12,857 bases of DNA from Gammaproteobacteria bacterium (GTDB lineage: Bacteria; Pseudomonadota; Gammaproteobacteria; Pseudomonadales; Azotimanducaceae), in the NCBI GenBank assembly GCA_009840715.1, contig VXNE01000472.1, forward strand, positions 1-12,857, read 5' to 3'. Position numbers and translations under genes: made by a program. The number at the start of each line of letters is the position of its first letter. The first letter of the stretch is position 1. This document shows, piece by piece, positions 6,656 through 12,857 of the stretch. The notes beneath the pieces were generated by a model that saw only the letters and a program-made list of their open reading frames with translations, was not told the DNA's origin and did no database searches.

Positions 6656-7530
6656 GGCTCATTGTCGACGCAAGCATCGCCGTCAAGTGGCTCATCGCGG
6701 AGCCTCATTCGCACGAGGCCAGGCAGCTCCTCGCCCCACGCATTGTCCTCCATGCGCCGGACTTCGTCCTGACCGAGGTCGCCAACGTCATCTGGAAAAA
6801 GGCCCGTCGGAAGGAGATTCCATCGCCTCAGCCTTACGTTGACGAGTTGGCGAAGATGACGGACGCCGTTGCATTGCAACCTTCGACCGAGCTTGTCGTC
6901 AAGGCAACGGCGTTGGCCGTTCGAATCGACCACCCCGTGTACGACTGCGTCTATCTCGCCTGTGCCGAAGAGTGGGCGGCACCCTTGGTCACCGCGGACG
7001 AGAGGCTGGCTCGGCGAGCCAGCGAGGCGCATCCGACGGTTGCCGTCTGGAACATCGGGGAGGCCGAAGTCACTCAGCGCATCACCGCTGCCGCTACCGC
7101 GCTCGTCATCCAGGACGACACGGTTCAGCGGGCCATGGACGCGTACGACACCTTCAGGAAGACCGCGGACTCGGTCATCGAAACCGTGCAACGAGGGCCC
7201 AGCGGCGCTCGGACACTCTCGCCGGAAGACCAGGACGCCTACTTCGAGACTCCAGCGTACCGCCAATTGACCAAGTTCATTGCCAGCCTCACCCTCGACG
7301 AACGAGTCGACCTCAAGGCGCTCGCATGGTACGGCCGCCAAGCTGCGTCGGGGGCCAACTGGGCCTTCTGCCTGGATCATGCATGCAGGATGGGTGCCGA
7401 CGACCTCGACTACGAGGCATCGTTGGGTCGCCACTGGCGCTCGGGCTTTGACCGTCTACGCCATCGGCTGGACCGCGATCAGGTGGAGAGGATCGAAACC
7501 GACCTCGCCCAACGGCACACCGCCGGTTGA
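6652..7530 (+). CDS. FitB/VapC-like PIN-domain toxin fused to a C-terminal DUF3775-like domain
   Basis: A 292-residue protein, about twice the usual 130-140 of a PIN toxin. Residues 1-139 are a complete PIN ribonuclease domain with the acidic residues D6 (LIVDAS), E42 (LTEVAN), D98 (YDCVYLACA) and D116 (VTADERL), so the toxin looks intact. Residues about 140-270 are extra. The part around SPEDQDAYFE (201-210) and LTLDERVDLKALAWYGRQ resembles DUF3775, a small domain of unknown function; that match is from memory and moderate. Residues 272-289 (RLDRDQVERIETDLAQRH) are encoded by the downstream copy of the symporter-tail repeat and are in the same frame as in the symporter. The GTG start overlaps the antitoxin TGA. 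It ends 12 bases before the convergent peptidase stop. RNA cleavage by the PIN part is family knowledge; the role of the extension is unknown. Confidence 0.88.
   Translation: MRLIVDASIAVKWLIAEPHSHEARQLLAPRIVLHAPDFVLTEVANVIWKKARRKEIPSPQPYVDELAKMTDAVALQPSTELVVKATALAVRIDHPVYDCVYLACAEEWAAPLVTADERLARRASEAHPTVAVWNIGEAEVTQRITAAATALVIQDDTVQRAMDAYDTFRKTADSVIETVQRGPSGARTLSPEDQDAYFETPAYRQLTKFIASLTLDERVDLKALAWYGRQAASGANWAFCLDHACRMGADDLDYEASLGRHWRSGFDRLRHRLDRDQVERIETDLAQRHTAG
7463..7517 (+). repeat. Direct repeat copy B (end of the toxin gene)
   Basis: This is the downstream copy of the 55-base repeat at 6251-6305 (54/55 identical). It lies in frame at the end of the toxin gene, giving it a C-terminus that belongs to GPH symporters. 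It is followed after 10 bases by TGA (7528-7530), and the convergent peptidase stop starts 12 bases later. If the cassette is an insertion, this copy plus what follows is probably the original end of the symporter gene. Confidence 0.97.
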
Positions 7531-7542
7531 TCGGCTGGGGCG

Positions 7543-9465
7543 TTATAGCCCTCCCGGGCCGCAGTCGTTGGCGAGGTAGTCCTCCAGCGACGAGAGCATC
7601 GCCAGGTGGTGCTGCGGCCACCACGGCAGGCTGTGCCAGAGGTCGACGATCTCCTCGTACTTCACGTCCTTGCCGGCGCGCTTCAGGGCGTTCGCGAACT
7701 TGCGCGACTGCTCGATGGGGACGCGCTGGTCGCGGTCGCCGTGGAAGATGTAGATGGGGATCGTCGCCTCCTTCACATGGTCGAGAGGTGACAGCCCGCC
7801 AATCGTGGGGTTCTGGTACTCGCGGTTGAACGGCGACTGGAACGTGATCTTGTCGAAGGTCCGCAGCTCCGACAGCCCGGCGCCGGCGATGGCGCACTGG
7901 TAGGGCGAGTCCGGCCGGACGCTTGCCGCCATGGCCGCGTAGCCGCCGTAGGAGTAGCCGAAGATCGCGATCCGCTCCTCCGCCGCGATGCCTTCCCGCA
8001 CCAGCCAGTGCGCGCCGTCGTCCTTGTCGTCCTGCATCTTCTGGCCCCACTCGCGGTCGCCGGCGCGCCACAGGGCCTGGCCGAAGCCCTCGGATCCCCG
8101 GTACTGCGGCTGCAGCACGACGTAGCCGCGGTTGGCCAGGAACTGGGCCCAGCGGTCCCAGCCGAGGAAGTCCCTGGCCCAGGGGCCGCCGTGGGGCAGC
8201 ACGACGGCTGGGAAGGGCCGCTTGCCTTCCCGCGGAACGGTCAGGAACGCCGGGATCTCGAGTCCGTCGCGCGCCTCGTAGGTCACGAACGTCATGTCCG
8301 AGAGCTTCTCCGGCAGGAGGTGCGGGAAGCTGCGGCCGAGGGGGACGAGCTGGCTTCCGTTGACCAGCAACTGATACAGGCCCGCCTCGCGCGGCCCCGA
8401 CGAGCGCACGACGATGATGGTCAGGTCGTCAGACATCGACACCCACTGGTGGACCATGCCTTCCGGCAGCGCGGCGGCGAGCCGTTCCTGCAGCGACTTG
8501 CGCTTGGGCTCCGTGTACTCCCGGACGATGCCGGCGGCGAAGCCGGTGAAGCCGACGACCTGCCCGAAGTCCTCCGGGTTGGTCGCGGTCATGATGCCGA
8601 TGGCATCTATGCCCCCACCGCCGAATAGCGGTTCGCCGAGTTCGCGCGTGATGAGGTCGTAGGTGCGGATCACCGCCTTGTCGCGGCCCGTGTCGTCGCG
8701 CATGTAGACGCGCCGGCCGTCCGGGTCGAAGCCGACGGGAGCCATGCCTTCGCGGTGTGCGGCGTACAGGTTGTGGTGCTCCTCCCACTTGTCGGTCTCG
8801 GGGTGGCGGTAGGAGAAGCGAATGTGGATGTCGTCGCCAGTGCCTTCGATTTCCTGGCGGCCGCGCACGGCGCCCTGGACGTCGCCGAAAATGGACTGGT
8901 TGGTGGCGCTGCGGTAGATGCGCTTCGAGTTGTAGCTGCCGAGGTCGACCTCGTAAATGTCCGCGGCGAACTCGAGGTTGGTGACTTCGACCAGCACCTT
9001 GTCCTTCTGCTGCGGCAGCAGGTTGAAGATCCGCAGGCCGAAGATGTCCCGGTTGCGGAACAGCTCCGTCCCCCTGCCGTCGCCGGGCACTTCGTAGAGG
9101 TAGGCCTTCTCCCGGAACCAGCGGGTCGGGCGCCCTCCGGCACGGATGTCGAACTTCTGGCGTCCGACGACCAGCAGCCGGTCGTCGTTCAGCCAGAACA
9201 CCGCCCGCGCCTTCACGTCCGGGGGCCGGAACCGGAGCGGCTGCGCGGAAAGGTCGGCGGTCTCCCAGACGGTTACGTCGGGTGGCGCGTTGACGTCGGC
9301 AAGGGTCAGCGCCACCAGCCGCTTGCCGTCGGGACTCACGTCCACGCTGTCAATGACCGGATCGTGGATCCAGGCGCTCATGGGGATGCGCTCGGCCGCC
9401 GCCGGAAGCGCGACGGCGACGCAGAGGAGCGCCGCCTCGACCCGTGTCGCGAAGGCGCGCTTCAT
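7543..9465 (-). CDS. S9 family (prolyl oligopeptidase-type) serine peptidase, exported
   Basis: A 640-residue peptidase of the S9 family, which cleaves peptides with an alpha/beta-hydrolase domain behind a beta-propeller. The C-terminal catalytic domain (about 395-635) holds the nucleophile S505 in FGYSYGGYA, the acid D579 in HGDRDQRVP, and the base H611, 32 residues later, a spacing like acylaminoacyl peptidases. LPHGGPWARD (423-432) forms the oxyanion region. Residues about 30-390 show propeller-like repeats (SPDGKRLVAL, FDPDGRRVYM). Residues 1-24 look like a signal peptide (AALLCVAVALPAAA), so the enzyme probably works in the periplasm. I chose the ATG at 9465 because it gives that signal peptide and begins one base after the TonB-receptor stop; a longer frame would overlap the receptor. 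There is no strong ribosome site, which fits translational coupling. It would process a peptide taken up by the receptor (inference). Confidence 0.92.
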   Translation of the reverse strand: MKRAFATRVEAALLCVAVALPAAAERIPMSAWIHDPVIDSVDVSPDGKRLVALTLADVNAPPDVTVWETADLSAQPLRFRPPDVKARAVFWLNDDRLLVVGRQKFDIRAGGRPTRWFREKAYLYEVPGDGRGTELFRNRDIFGLRIFNLLPQQKDKVLVEVTNLEFAADIYEVDLGSYNSKRIYRSATNQSIFGDVQGAVRGRQEIEGTGDDIHIRFSYRHPETDKWEEHHNLYAAHREGMAPVGFDPDGRRVYMRDDTGRDKAVIRTYDLITRELGEPLFGGGGIDAIGIMTATNPEDFGQVVGFTGFAAGIVREYTEPKRKSLQERLAAALPEGMVHQWVSMSDDLTIIVVRSSGPREAGLYQLLVNGSQLVPLGRSFPHLLPEKLSDMTFVTYEARDGLEIPAFLTVPREGKRPFPAVVLPHGGPWARDFLGWDRWAQFLANRGYVVLQPQYRGSEGFGQALWRAGDREWGQKMQDDKDDGAHWLVREGIAAEERIAIFGYSYGGYAAMAASVRPDSPYQCAIAGAGLSELRTFDKITFQSPFNREYQNPTIGGLSPLDHVKEATIPIYIFHGDRDQRVPIEQSRKFANALKRAGKDVKYEEIVDLWHSLPWWPQHHLAMLSSLEDYLANDCGPGGL

Positions 9466-9466
9466 G

Positions 9467-12442
9467 TCAGAACCGCCGCGCGACCTGGAGCACGAACACG
9501 CGTCCGAACAACGGATAGCCGACGCCGGGCAGCGTGTTGAATATCCGGCTGGTCGCATTGCGCGGCACACCGTCGCCGACCCCTGGCGGGTCCTTGTCGA
9601 ACACGTTCTGCACGGTGCCGATGACGACCCAGTCCGGGTTGCTCCAGCGCGCCGAGACCGTGTGATAGAACTTGTCCTTGGTGACGACCACCCGGTCGCT
9701 GTTCGTCGTACCGGGGTCGAACACCGGGTCCTCCGCCGTATCCCCGAGGAAGCTCGTCCGCCAGAAGACCGTCCAGTCGCGATAGTCGATGCGCAGGTCG
9801 AGTTCGGCGGACCATTCCGGGTACCCCCAGTGCCCGACGTTGTCCCAGACCTCGTCGAAGAGCTCCACGCGGTGTTCCTTCAGGCGCGTCACCGTGCCGT
9901 CGACCGTCAGGTCGAAGGTCGGGAACTCCCGCTCGTAGAGGAAGTCGATGTCGAACCCGCGGCTGACGCGCTTGCCGATGTTGACGAGGGACGCGTCGAC
10001 TTCGGACAGGAAACCCATCTCGTCGCGCGCTCCGACCCGGTCGCACCAGGCGCTCGAGCGCCCGGCGGAGGTGTAGCAGGTGCCGAGGACGTACCCGACC
10101 GAGGGGTCGGAGACGGTGTCCTGGAGCGCGATGTCGAACCAGCTCACCGCGACCGACAGCCCGATCGCCCCGGGTTGGTAGACCACGCCGCCCGTCCAGG
10201 AGTCCGAGGTCTCCGCCAGCAGACCCGGGTTGCCGCCGATGATGCTCCTGATGCTGGGGACGCCCTCGGACCCGAGGTCCGGCGGCAGTCCCTCGGCCGC
10301 GCAGTTGTCGTACACCACGTCCCCGGGCTCGTACAGCTCCCCGTAGTTCACGCACGGGTCCGCAAGCCCGGAATTGAATCCGCTCTGGTTGGCGAGGAAC
10401 TGCTCGTAGAGGTCCGGCGCGCGGAAGGACGTACCCCAGGTGCCGCGCAGGCGCACCTCGGCGCCGACCTGGTAGTCCACGGCGAGCCGGTAGGTCGTGT
10501 CGTCCCCGTACGACTCGTAGTCCGTCCACCGCCCGGACGCGTTCACGATCAACTCCTCGACCAGCGGTACGCCCTTGACGAGGGGTAGCTCCACCTCGGT
10601 GAAGAGCTCCGTGACGGTGTCGTCGCCGGTGGTGATCCCGGCCGAGGTGAACCCCCAGTAGTTGTTGCGCTGCGCGTGCGGGTCGGGCACGTCGTGGATG
10701 TCCTCGTTGCGGTACTCGAGTCCGAACACGGCGCTGACCGGTTCGTTGTTGGGCATCTGGAACAGCGTGCCGGTTACGTAACCGGCGAACTGGTAGCTCT
10801 TGTAGGTGGTCTCGCCCTCGGTGTCGGCGACCAGGAAGTCCCGGACGTTGTCCGGCAGCCGCCCCCGGAGCAGGGCGTCTTCGGTGAAGAGGTTCGCCGG
10901 CACGCCGCCGGGAATGGAGTTGTCCGCGCAGACCAGGTTGCCGTTCGCGTCCAGCGTCGCGTTCAGCGACGCCGCCACGCGGTCGGCCAGGAAACGCTCG
11001 CCGCCGTAGGTGCCTTCGGACCAGCTGTACCCGATGTAGGCGTCGTAACTCCAGGACTCGGAGATGTCTCCGTTGAGGCCCACGAACAGGTTGATGCGGT
11101 CGACTTCCACCGTCGAGTAGGGGTCCTCCAGCTCGTACGTGGGCAGGACCGGCAGGACGGTGAATCCGCCGAAGCCGGCCAGCGGTCCGTACACGCCGAA
11201 CGGGTTGGTCGGGTTCGTCCTCGGCACGGCGGGGAAGAACTGCCGGTAGCCGAAGGAGCTCTCGAATGTGCGTCGGTTGTAGTAGAACTCGTAGGACAGG
11301 TTCGCGCTGCGGTCGGCGATCTCGAGATCCCGGTCGGCGAAAGAGGTCACCGAGTACAACTCGATGTCCGGCACGACCTGGTACACGCCCGGGTCGCGCT
11401 CGTCGCGGTAGAACGCGCCCTCGTTGTCGAACAGCGGCTCGCCGTTCACCGGGTCGTTGCCGTGGACGGGGGTCCGGGTGAAATAGGGGATGCCGAAGCC
11501 GGCCAGGCCGGGATCGAAGTACGGGTTGTTCGGATTCGGCCTGCCCAGGCTTGGTTCGTAACGTACCCAGCCGAACGGGGAAACCGCGAACCCGTAGAGA
11601 AAGCCGAAGCACAGCGGCTCGCCGGTCTCCGGGTGCGTGTTGTCGATCCTGCCGTCGCCGTCCTGGTCCGTGCGGCGCGGCCGCATCGGGCAGCGCGACC
11701 AGTCGCGGTCGTTGGCCGTCATCTGGCGCGTGTTCGAGTAGTTCGCCGAGATGTTGAAGGACCAGGTGTCGCCGACGGTCCCCCAGGTCGCGTCGACGCC
11801 CACGTCCTCCGGGGCGCCCCGCCGGGGAGCGGCCCCCTGCAGGTTGAGCTGGAACCCCTCGATGCGCTCGCGCGTGATGACGTTGACCACGCCGGCGATG
11901 GCGTCCGCGCCGTAGATCGAGGAAGCCCCGTCCTTCAGGATCTCGTAGCGACCTACGACGGAACTCGGTATCGCGGTGAGGTCGACGGAGTTGGTGGTGC
12001 CGCGCACGCCGGAGGGCCCCCACCGCTTCCCGTTGACGAGCACCAGCGTGCGCTGGGCGCCGAGACCCCGCAGGGAGATGGACCGCGCTCCCGGACCGCC
12101 GTCGGTGACGAAGCCCGAGAACGAGTTGTCGATCTGCTGCCCCGCGGCGACGGTCGACGTCTGCAGGATGTCCGCCGTGTTGAGCAGGCCCGCGAGGGCG
12201 GAGGTCTCGCTGGTGATGACGGTTATGGGTGAGGCGCTGCTGAACTCGTCGCGGCGGATGCGGGACCCGGTGACGACGATCTCTTCCACCGGGCCGACGT
12301 CTTCCGCGGTTTCGGTGGCGGTGGCCTCGACCGTGTCCTCGGGTGTTGGATCGGGTTCCTCGGCCGGCTGTGCGTACCCCGCGAACGCGTACGCCATCCC
12401 GAGTCCGGCCACCAGAAAGGGAAATGTTGCCCTGTGCCGCAT
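9467..12442 (-). CDS. TonB-dependent outer-membrane receptor
   Basis: A 991-residue TonB-dependent receptor. Residues 1-24 are a signal peptide ending near AGYA. An acidic Pro/Glu/Thr-rich linker (about 25-52) leads to EEIVVTGSRIRR (53-64), the usual plug start, and the plug (about 65-192) contains SLRGLGAQRTLVLVNGKR, ILKDGASSIYGADAIAGVVNVIT and related blocks. The rest is the large beta-barrel, ending VLQVARRF with the terminal Phe needed for outer-membrane assembly. The ATG at 12442 is fixed by GGAGG eight bases upstream and by the signal peptide. Length matches the large CirA/Oar-like receptors that import sugars or peptides. Several extracellular loops carry paired cysteines, and one holds a calcium-site-like DQDGDGRID (259-267). 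It is first in a two-gene operon with the S9 peptidase and divergent from the GMC oxidoreductase. The ligand cannot be named. Confidence 0.95.
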   Translation of the reverse strand: MRHRATFPFLVAGLGMAYAFAGYAQPAEEPDPTPEDTVEATATETAEDVGPVEEIVVTGSRIRRDEFSSASPITVITSETSALAGLLNTADILQTSTVAAGQQIDNSFSGFVTDGGPGARSISLRGLGAQRTLVLVNGKRWGPSGVRGTTNSVDLTAIPSSVVGRYEILKDGASSIYGADAIAGVVNVITRERIEGFQLNLQGAAPRRGAPEDVGVDATWGTVGDTWSFNISANYSNTRQMTANDRDWSRCPMRPRRTDQDGDGRIDNTHPETGEPLCFGFLYGFAVSPFGWVRYEPSLGRPNPNNPYFDPGLAGFGIPYFTRTPVHGNDPVNGEPLFDNEGAFYRDERDPGVYQVVPDIELYSVTSFADRDLEIADRSANLSYEFYYNRRTFESSFGYRQFFPAVPRTNPTNPFGVYGPLAGFGGFTVLPVLPTYELEDPYSTVEVDRINLFVGLNGDISESWSYDAYIGYSWSEGTYGGERFLADRVAASLNATLDANGNLVCADNSIPGGVPANLFTEDALLRGRLPDNVRDFLVADTEGETTYKSYQFAGYVTGTLFQMPNNEPVSAVFGLEYRNEDIHDVPDPHAQRNNYWGFTSAGITTGDDTVTELFTEVELPLVKGVPLVEELIVNASGRWTDYESYGDDTTYRLAVDYQVGAEVRLRGTWGTSFRAPDLYEQFLANQSGFNSGLADPCVNYGELYEPGDVVYDNCAAEGLPPDLGSEGVPSIRSIIGGNPGLLAETSDSWTGGVVYQPGAIGLSVAVSWFDIALQDTVSDPSVGYVLGTCYTSAGRSSAWCDRVGARDEMGFLSEVDASLVNIGKRVSRGFDIDFLYEREFPTFDLTVDGTVTRLKEHRVELFDEVWDNVGHWGYPEWSAELDLRIDYRDWTVFWRTSFLGDTAEDPVFDPGTTNSDRVVVTKDKFYHTVSARWSNPDWVVIGTVQNVFDKDPPGVGDGVPRNATSRIFNTLPGVGYPLFGRVFVLQVARRF

Positions 12443-12460
12443 GGATGTTTCCTCCACTGT

Positions 12461-12480
12461 GGGTGGCAAGGGGATCACCC
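12461..12480 (-). promoter_or_regulatory. Small hairpin in the TonB-receptor leader
   Basis: On the receptor strand, GGGTG and CACCC form a 5-bp stem around a 10-base loop just upstream of the GGAGG ribosome site (12451-12455 on the + strand). It could affect translation initiation. The stem is short and may be chance in G+C-rich DNA. Confidence 0.25.
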
Positions 12481-12491
12481 GCCTCTTTTTC

Positions 12492-12507
12492 TCACAAAGG
12501 CTTGTGA
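12492..12507. promoter_or_regulatory. Operator-like palindrome TCACAA-N4-TTGTGA
   Basis: A perfect 6-base inverted repeat, TCACAAAGGCTTGTGA, lies in the intergenic region upstream of the TonB-receptor gene. If the -35/-10 pair proposed on the receptor strand is right, the palindrome sits just downstream of the transcription start, where a bound repressor would block the receptor-peptidase operon. The regulator is unknown and none is encoded in the window. Its half-sites have the opposite order from the CRP consensus (TGTGA-N6-TCACA), so CRP is not implied. Confidence 0.45.
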
Positions 12508-12519
12508 CGATGACTGCGG

Positions 12520-12550
12520 ACGATACCGCCCAATCTGTCCCTCTTGTCAA
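12520..12550 (-). promoter_or_regulatory. Candidate promoter of the TonB-receptor/peptidase operon
   Basis: On the minus strand a perfect -35 TTGACA (12550-12545) is followed after 19 bases by TATCGT (12525-12520), a 4/6 match to -10. The spacer is two bases longer than ideal, so the promoter may be weak or need an activator. It would give a leader of about 70 bases that includes the palindrome at 12492-12507 and the hairpin at 12461-12480. Confidence 0.45.
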
Positions 12551-12586
12551 TGCCAATTTGACCAGTATTGAAGGCGTCCCTAAGCT
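12544..12586 (+). promoter_or_regulatory. Candidate promoter(s) for the GMC oxidoreductase
   Basis: Two overlapping + strand options are visible: TTGTCA (12544-12549) with TATTGA (12566-12571) at 16 bases, and TTGACC (12558-12563) with TAAGCT (12581-12586) at 17 bases. The first -35 overlaps the -35 of the divergent receptor promoter, since TTGTCAA reads TTGACAA on the other strand. The two operons may therefore compete for, or be jointly controlled at, this site. Assignments are by eye against the sigma-70 consensus. Confidence 0.35.
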
Positions 12587-12618
12587 CGATGCGCCACCGC
12601 CCATCACGGAGGAGTACC

Positions 12619-12857
12619 ATGCCCGGTCCGAGCAACGACCCCGTCGACGTCCTGATCATCGGCGCGGGCGCCTCCGGCGCGGCCGTGGCCTGGAGTCTCG
12701 CCGAGACGCGCATGCACATCGTCTGCATGGAACAGGGCGACTGGACGAAGCCATCGGAGTACCCGACGAACTTCGTGGACTGGGAGCAGCGCATCACCGG
12801 TCCGGACCACATCGACCCGAACGTGCGCGGGCGGGAGACCGACTACCCGATCAACAA
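12619..12857 (+). CDS. GMC-type FAD-dependent oxidoreductase, N-terminal part (runs off the window)
   Basis: Only 79 codons lie in the window. The N-terminus has a dinucleotide-binding strand-loop-helix, VLIIGAGASGAAVAWSL (residues 11-27), followed by the acidic strand end VCMEQGDW (36-42), where E38 would bind the FAD ribose. The segment from SEYPTNFVDWE to VRGRETDYPIN fits a bacterial GMC-oxidoreductase family (glucose-methanol-choline type, often periplasmic or partnered with a gluconate-dehydrogenase-like small subunit). ATG at 12619 follows a good ACGGAGGAG ribosome site (12606-12614). No signal peptide is visible. It is divergent from the TonB receptor and shares its control region. It probably oxidises an alcohol group of a sugar or steroid-like compound, but the substrate and the catalytic His are beyond the edge. 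Other FAD oxidoreductases share the N-terminal motif, so the GMC call is moderate. Confidence 0.75.
   Translation, partial: MPGPSNDPVDVLIIGAGASGAAVAWSLAETRMHIVCMEQGDWTKPSEYPTNFVDWEQRITGPDHIDPNVRGRETDYPIN

Larger units (their letters stand above)
6251..7517. other. Toxin-antitoxin cassette bounded by direct repeats (probable insertion)
   Basis: Between the two copies of the symporter tail lie 1164 bases carrying only an antitoxin and a PIN-toxin fusion. Recombination between the repeats would remove one 1212-base unit and leave a continuous symporter gene ending QRHTAG, with its stop 12 bases from the convergent peptidase stop. Local base composition is lower in G+C: the 60 bases from 6841 are 58% G+C, against 68% for the 60 from 5821. 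I see no transposase, integrase or terminal inverted repeats, so the mechanism is unknown: microhomology or tandem duplication, or an external recombinase using the gene end as a target. That this is an insertion is inference; the repeat itself is seen directly. Confidence 0.65.

Noticed and set aside
6251..7517. Insertion sequence or integron-type element
   Set aside because: The interval has direct repeats, but I see no transposase, integrase or terminal inverted repeats, and 55 bases is much longer than a usual target-site duplication. I kept it as a repeat-bounded cassette rather than a named mobile element.
7538..7551. GGGC-N6-GCCC hairpin between the convergent stops as a bidirectional terminator
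   Set aside because: Only a 4-bp stem, it overlaps the peptidase stop codon and has no T-tract on either strand.
9462..12023. Alternative long frames over the TonB receptor on both strands (9462-12023 minus, 10676-12232 plus)
   Set aside because: They overlap an unmistakable TonB-dependent receptor and show Arg/Pro/Gly-biased translations with no family features.
1..12857. tRNA, rRNA, CRISPR arrays or riboswitches
   Set aside because: No clover-leaf-like conserved boxes, no spaced short repeats and no recognisable riboswitch core were seen. Nearly all the sequence is accounted for by coding genes.

Overview
The window is about two-thirds G+C and densely packed. It comes from a Gram-negative bacterium, shown by a full-length TonB-dependent outer-membrane receptor ending in Phe. 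The gene set (tryptophan-halogenase-like flavoproteins, SapC-family protein, FIH-like cupin, TonB receptor, GPH-type symporter) is one known mainly from Proteobacteria of the Xanthomonadales/Caulobacterales kind and related marine Gammaproteobacteria. I infer a proteobacterium but cannot place it further.

Layout. On the + strand, 69-6336 is a tight five-gene operon: halogenase-like flavoprotein 1, SapC-family protein, FIH/JmjC-like cupin, halogenase-like flavoprotein 2, and an MFS sugar:cation symporter of the MelB/GPH type. Neighbouring genes overlap or are at most 18 bases apart. It is followed by a small FitA/FitB (VapBC)-like toxin-antitoxin module (6419-7530). Converging from the other side, on the - strand, are a TonB-dependent receptor (12442-9467) and, one base after its stop, a secreted S9 prolyl-oligopeptidase-family peptidase (9465-7543). 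A 176-base regulatory region separates the receptor from a divergent GMC/FAD oxidoreductase that runs off the right edge (12619 onward).

How the parts may work together (inference). The receptor would import a ligand across the outer membrane, the S9 peptidase would trim a peptide-like part in the periplasm, and the symporter would take up a sugar-like part. The two flavoproteins, the cupin oxygenase-like protein and the GMC oxidoreductase would modify the substrate oxidatively in the cytoplasm. No flavin reductase, NRPS or PKS gene is present, so this looks like an uptake-and-modification locus rather than a classic halometabolite cluster.

The most distinctive structural signal is a 55-base direct repeat (54/55 identical, first 48 bases perfect) at 6251-6305 and 7463-7517. 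It is the 3' end of the symporter gene, duplicated on either side of the toxin-antitoxin module. The module appears to have inserted into, or been duplicated with, the symporter tail, and its PIN toxin now ends in a captured copy of the symporter C-terminus. The toxin is also about twice normal length because of a C-terminal domain resembling DUF3775. The first halogenase-like protein keeps the catalytic lysine but has altered WxWxIP and EPLES motifs, while the second has all of them.
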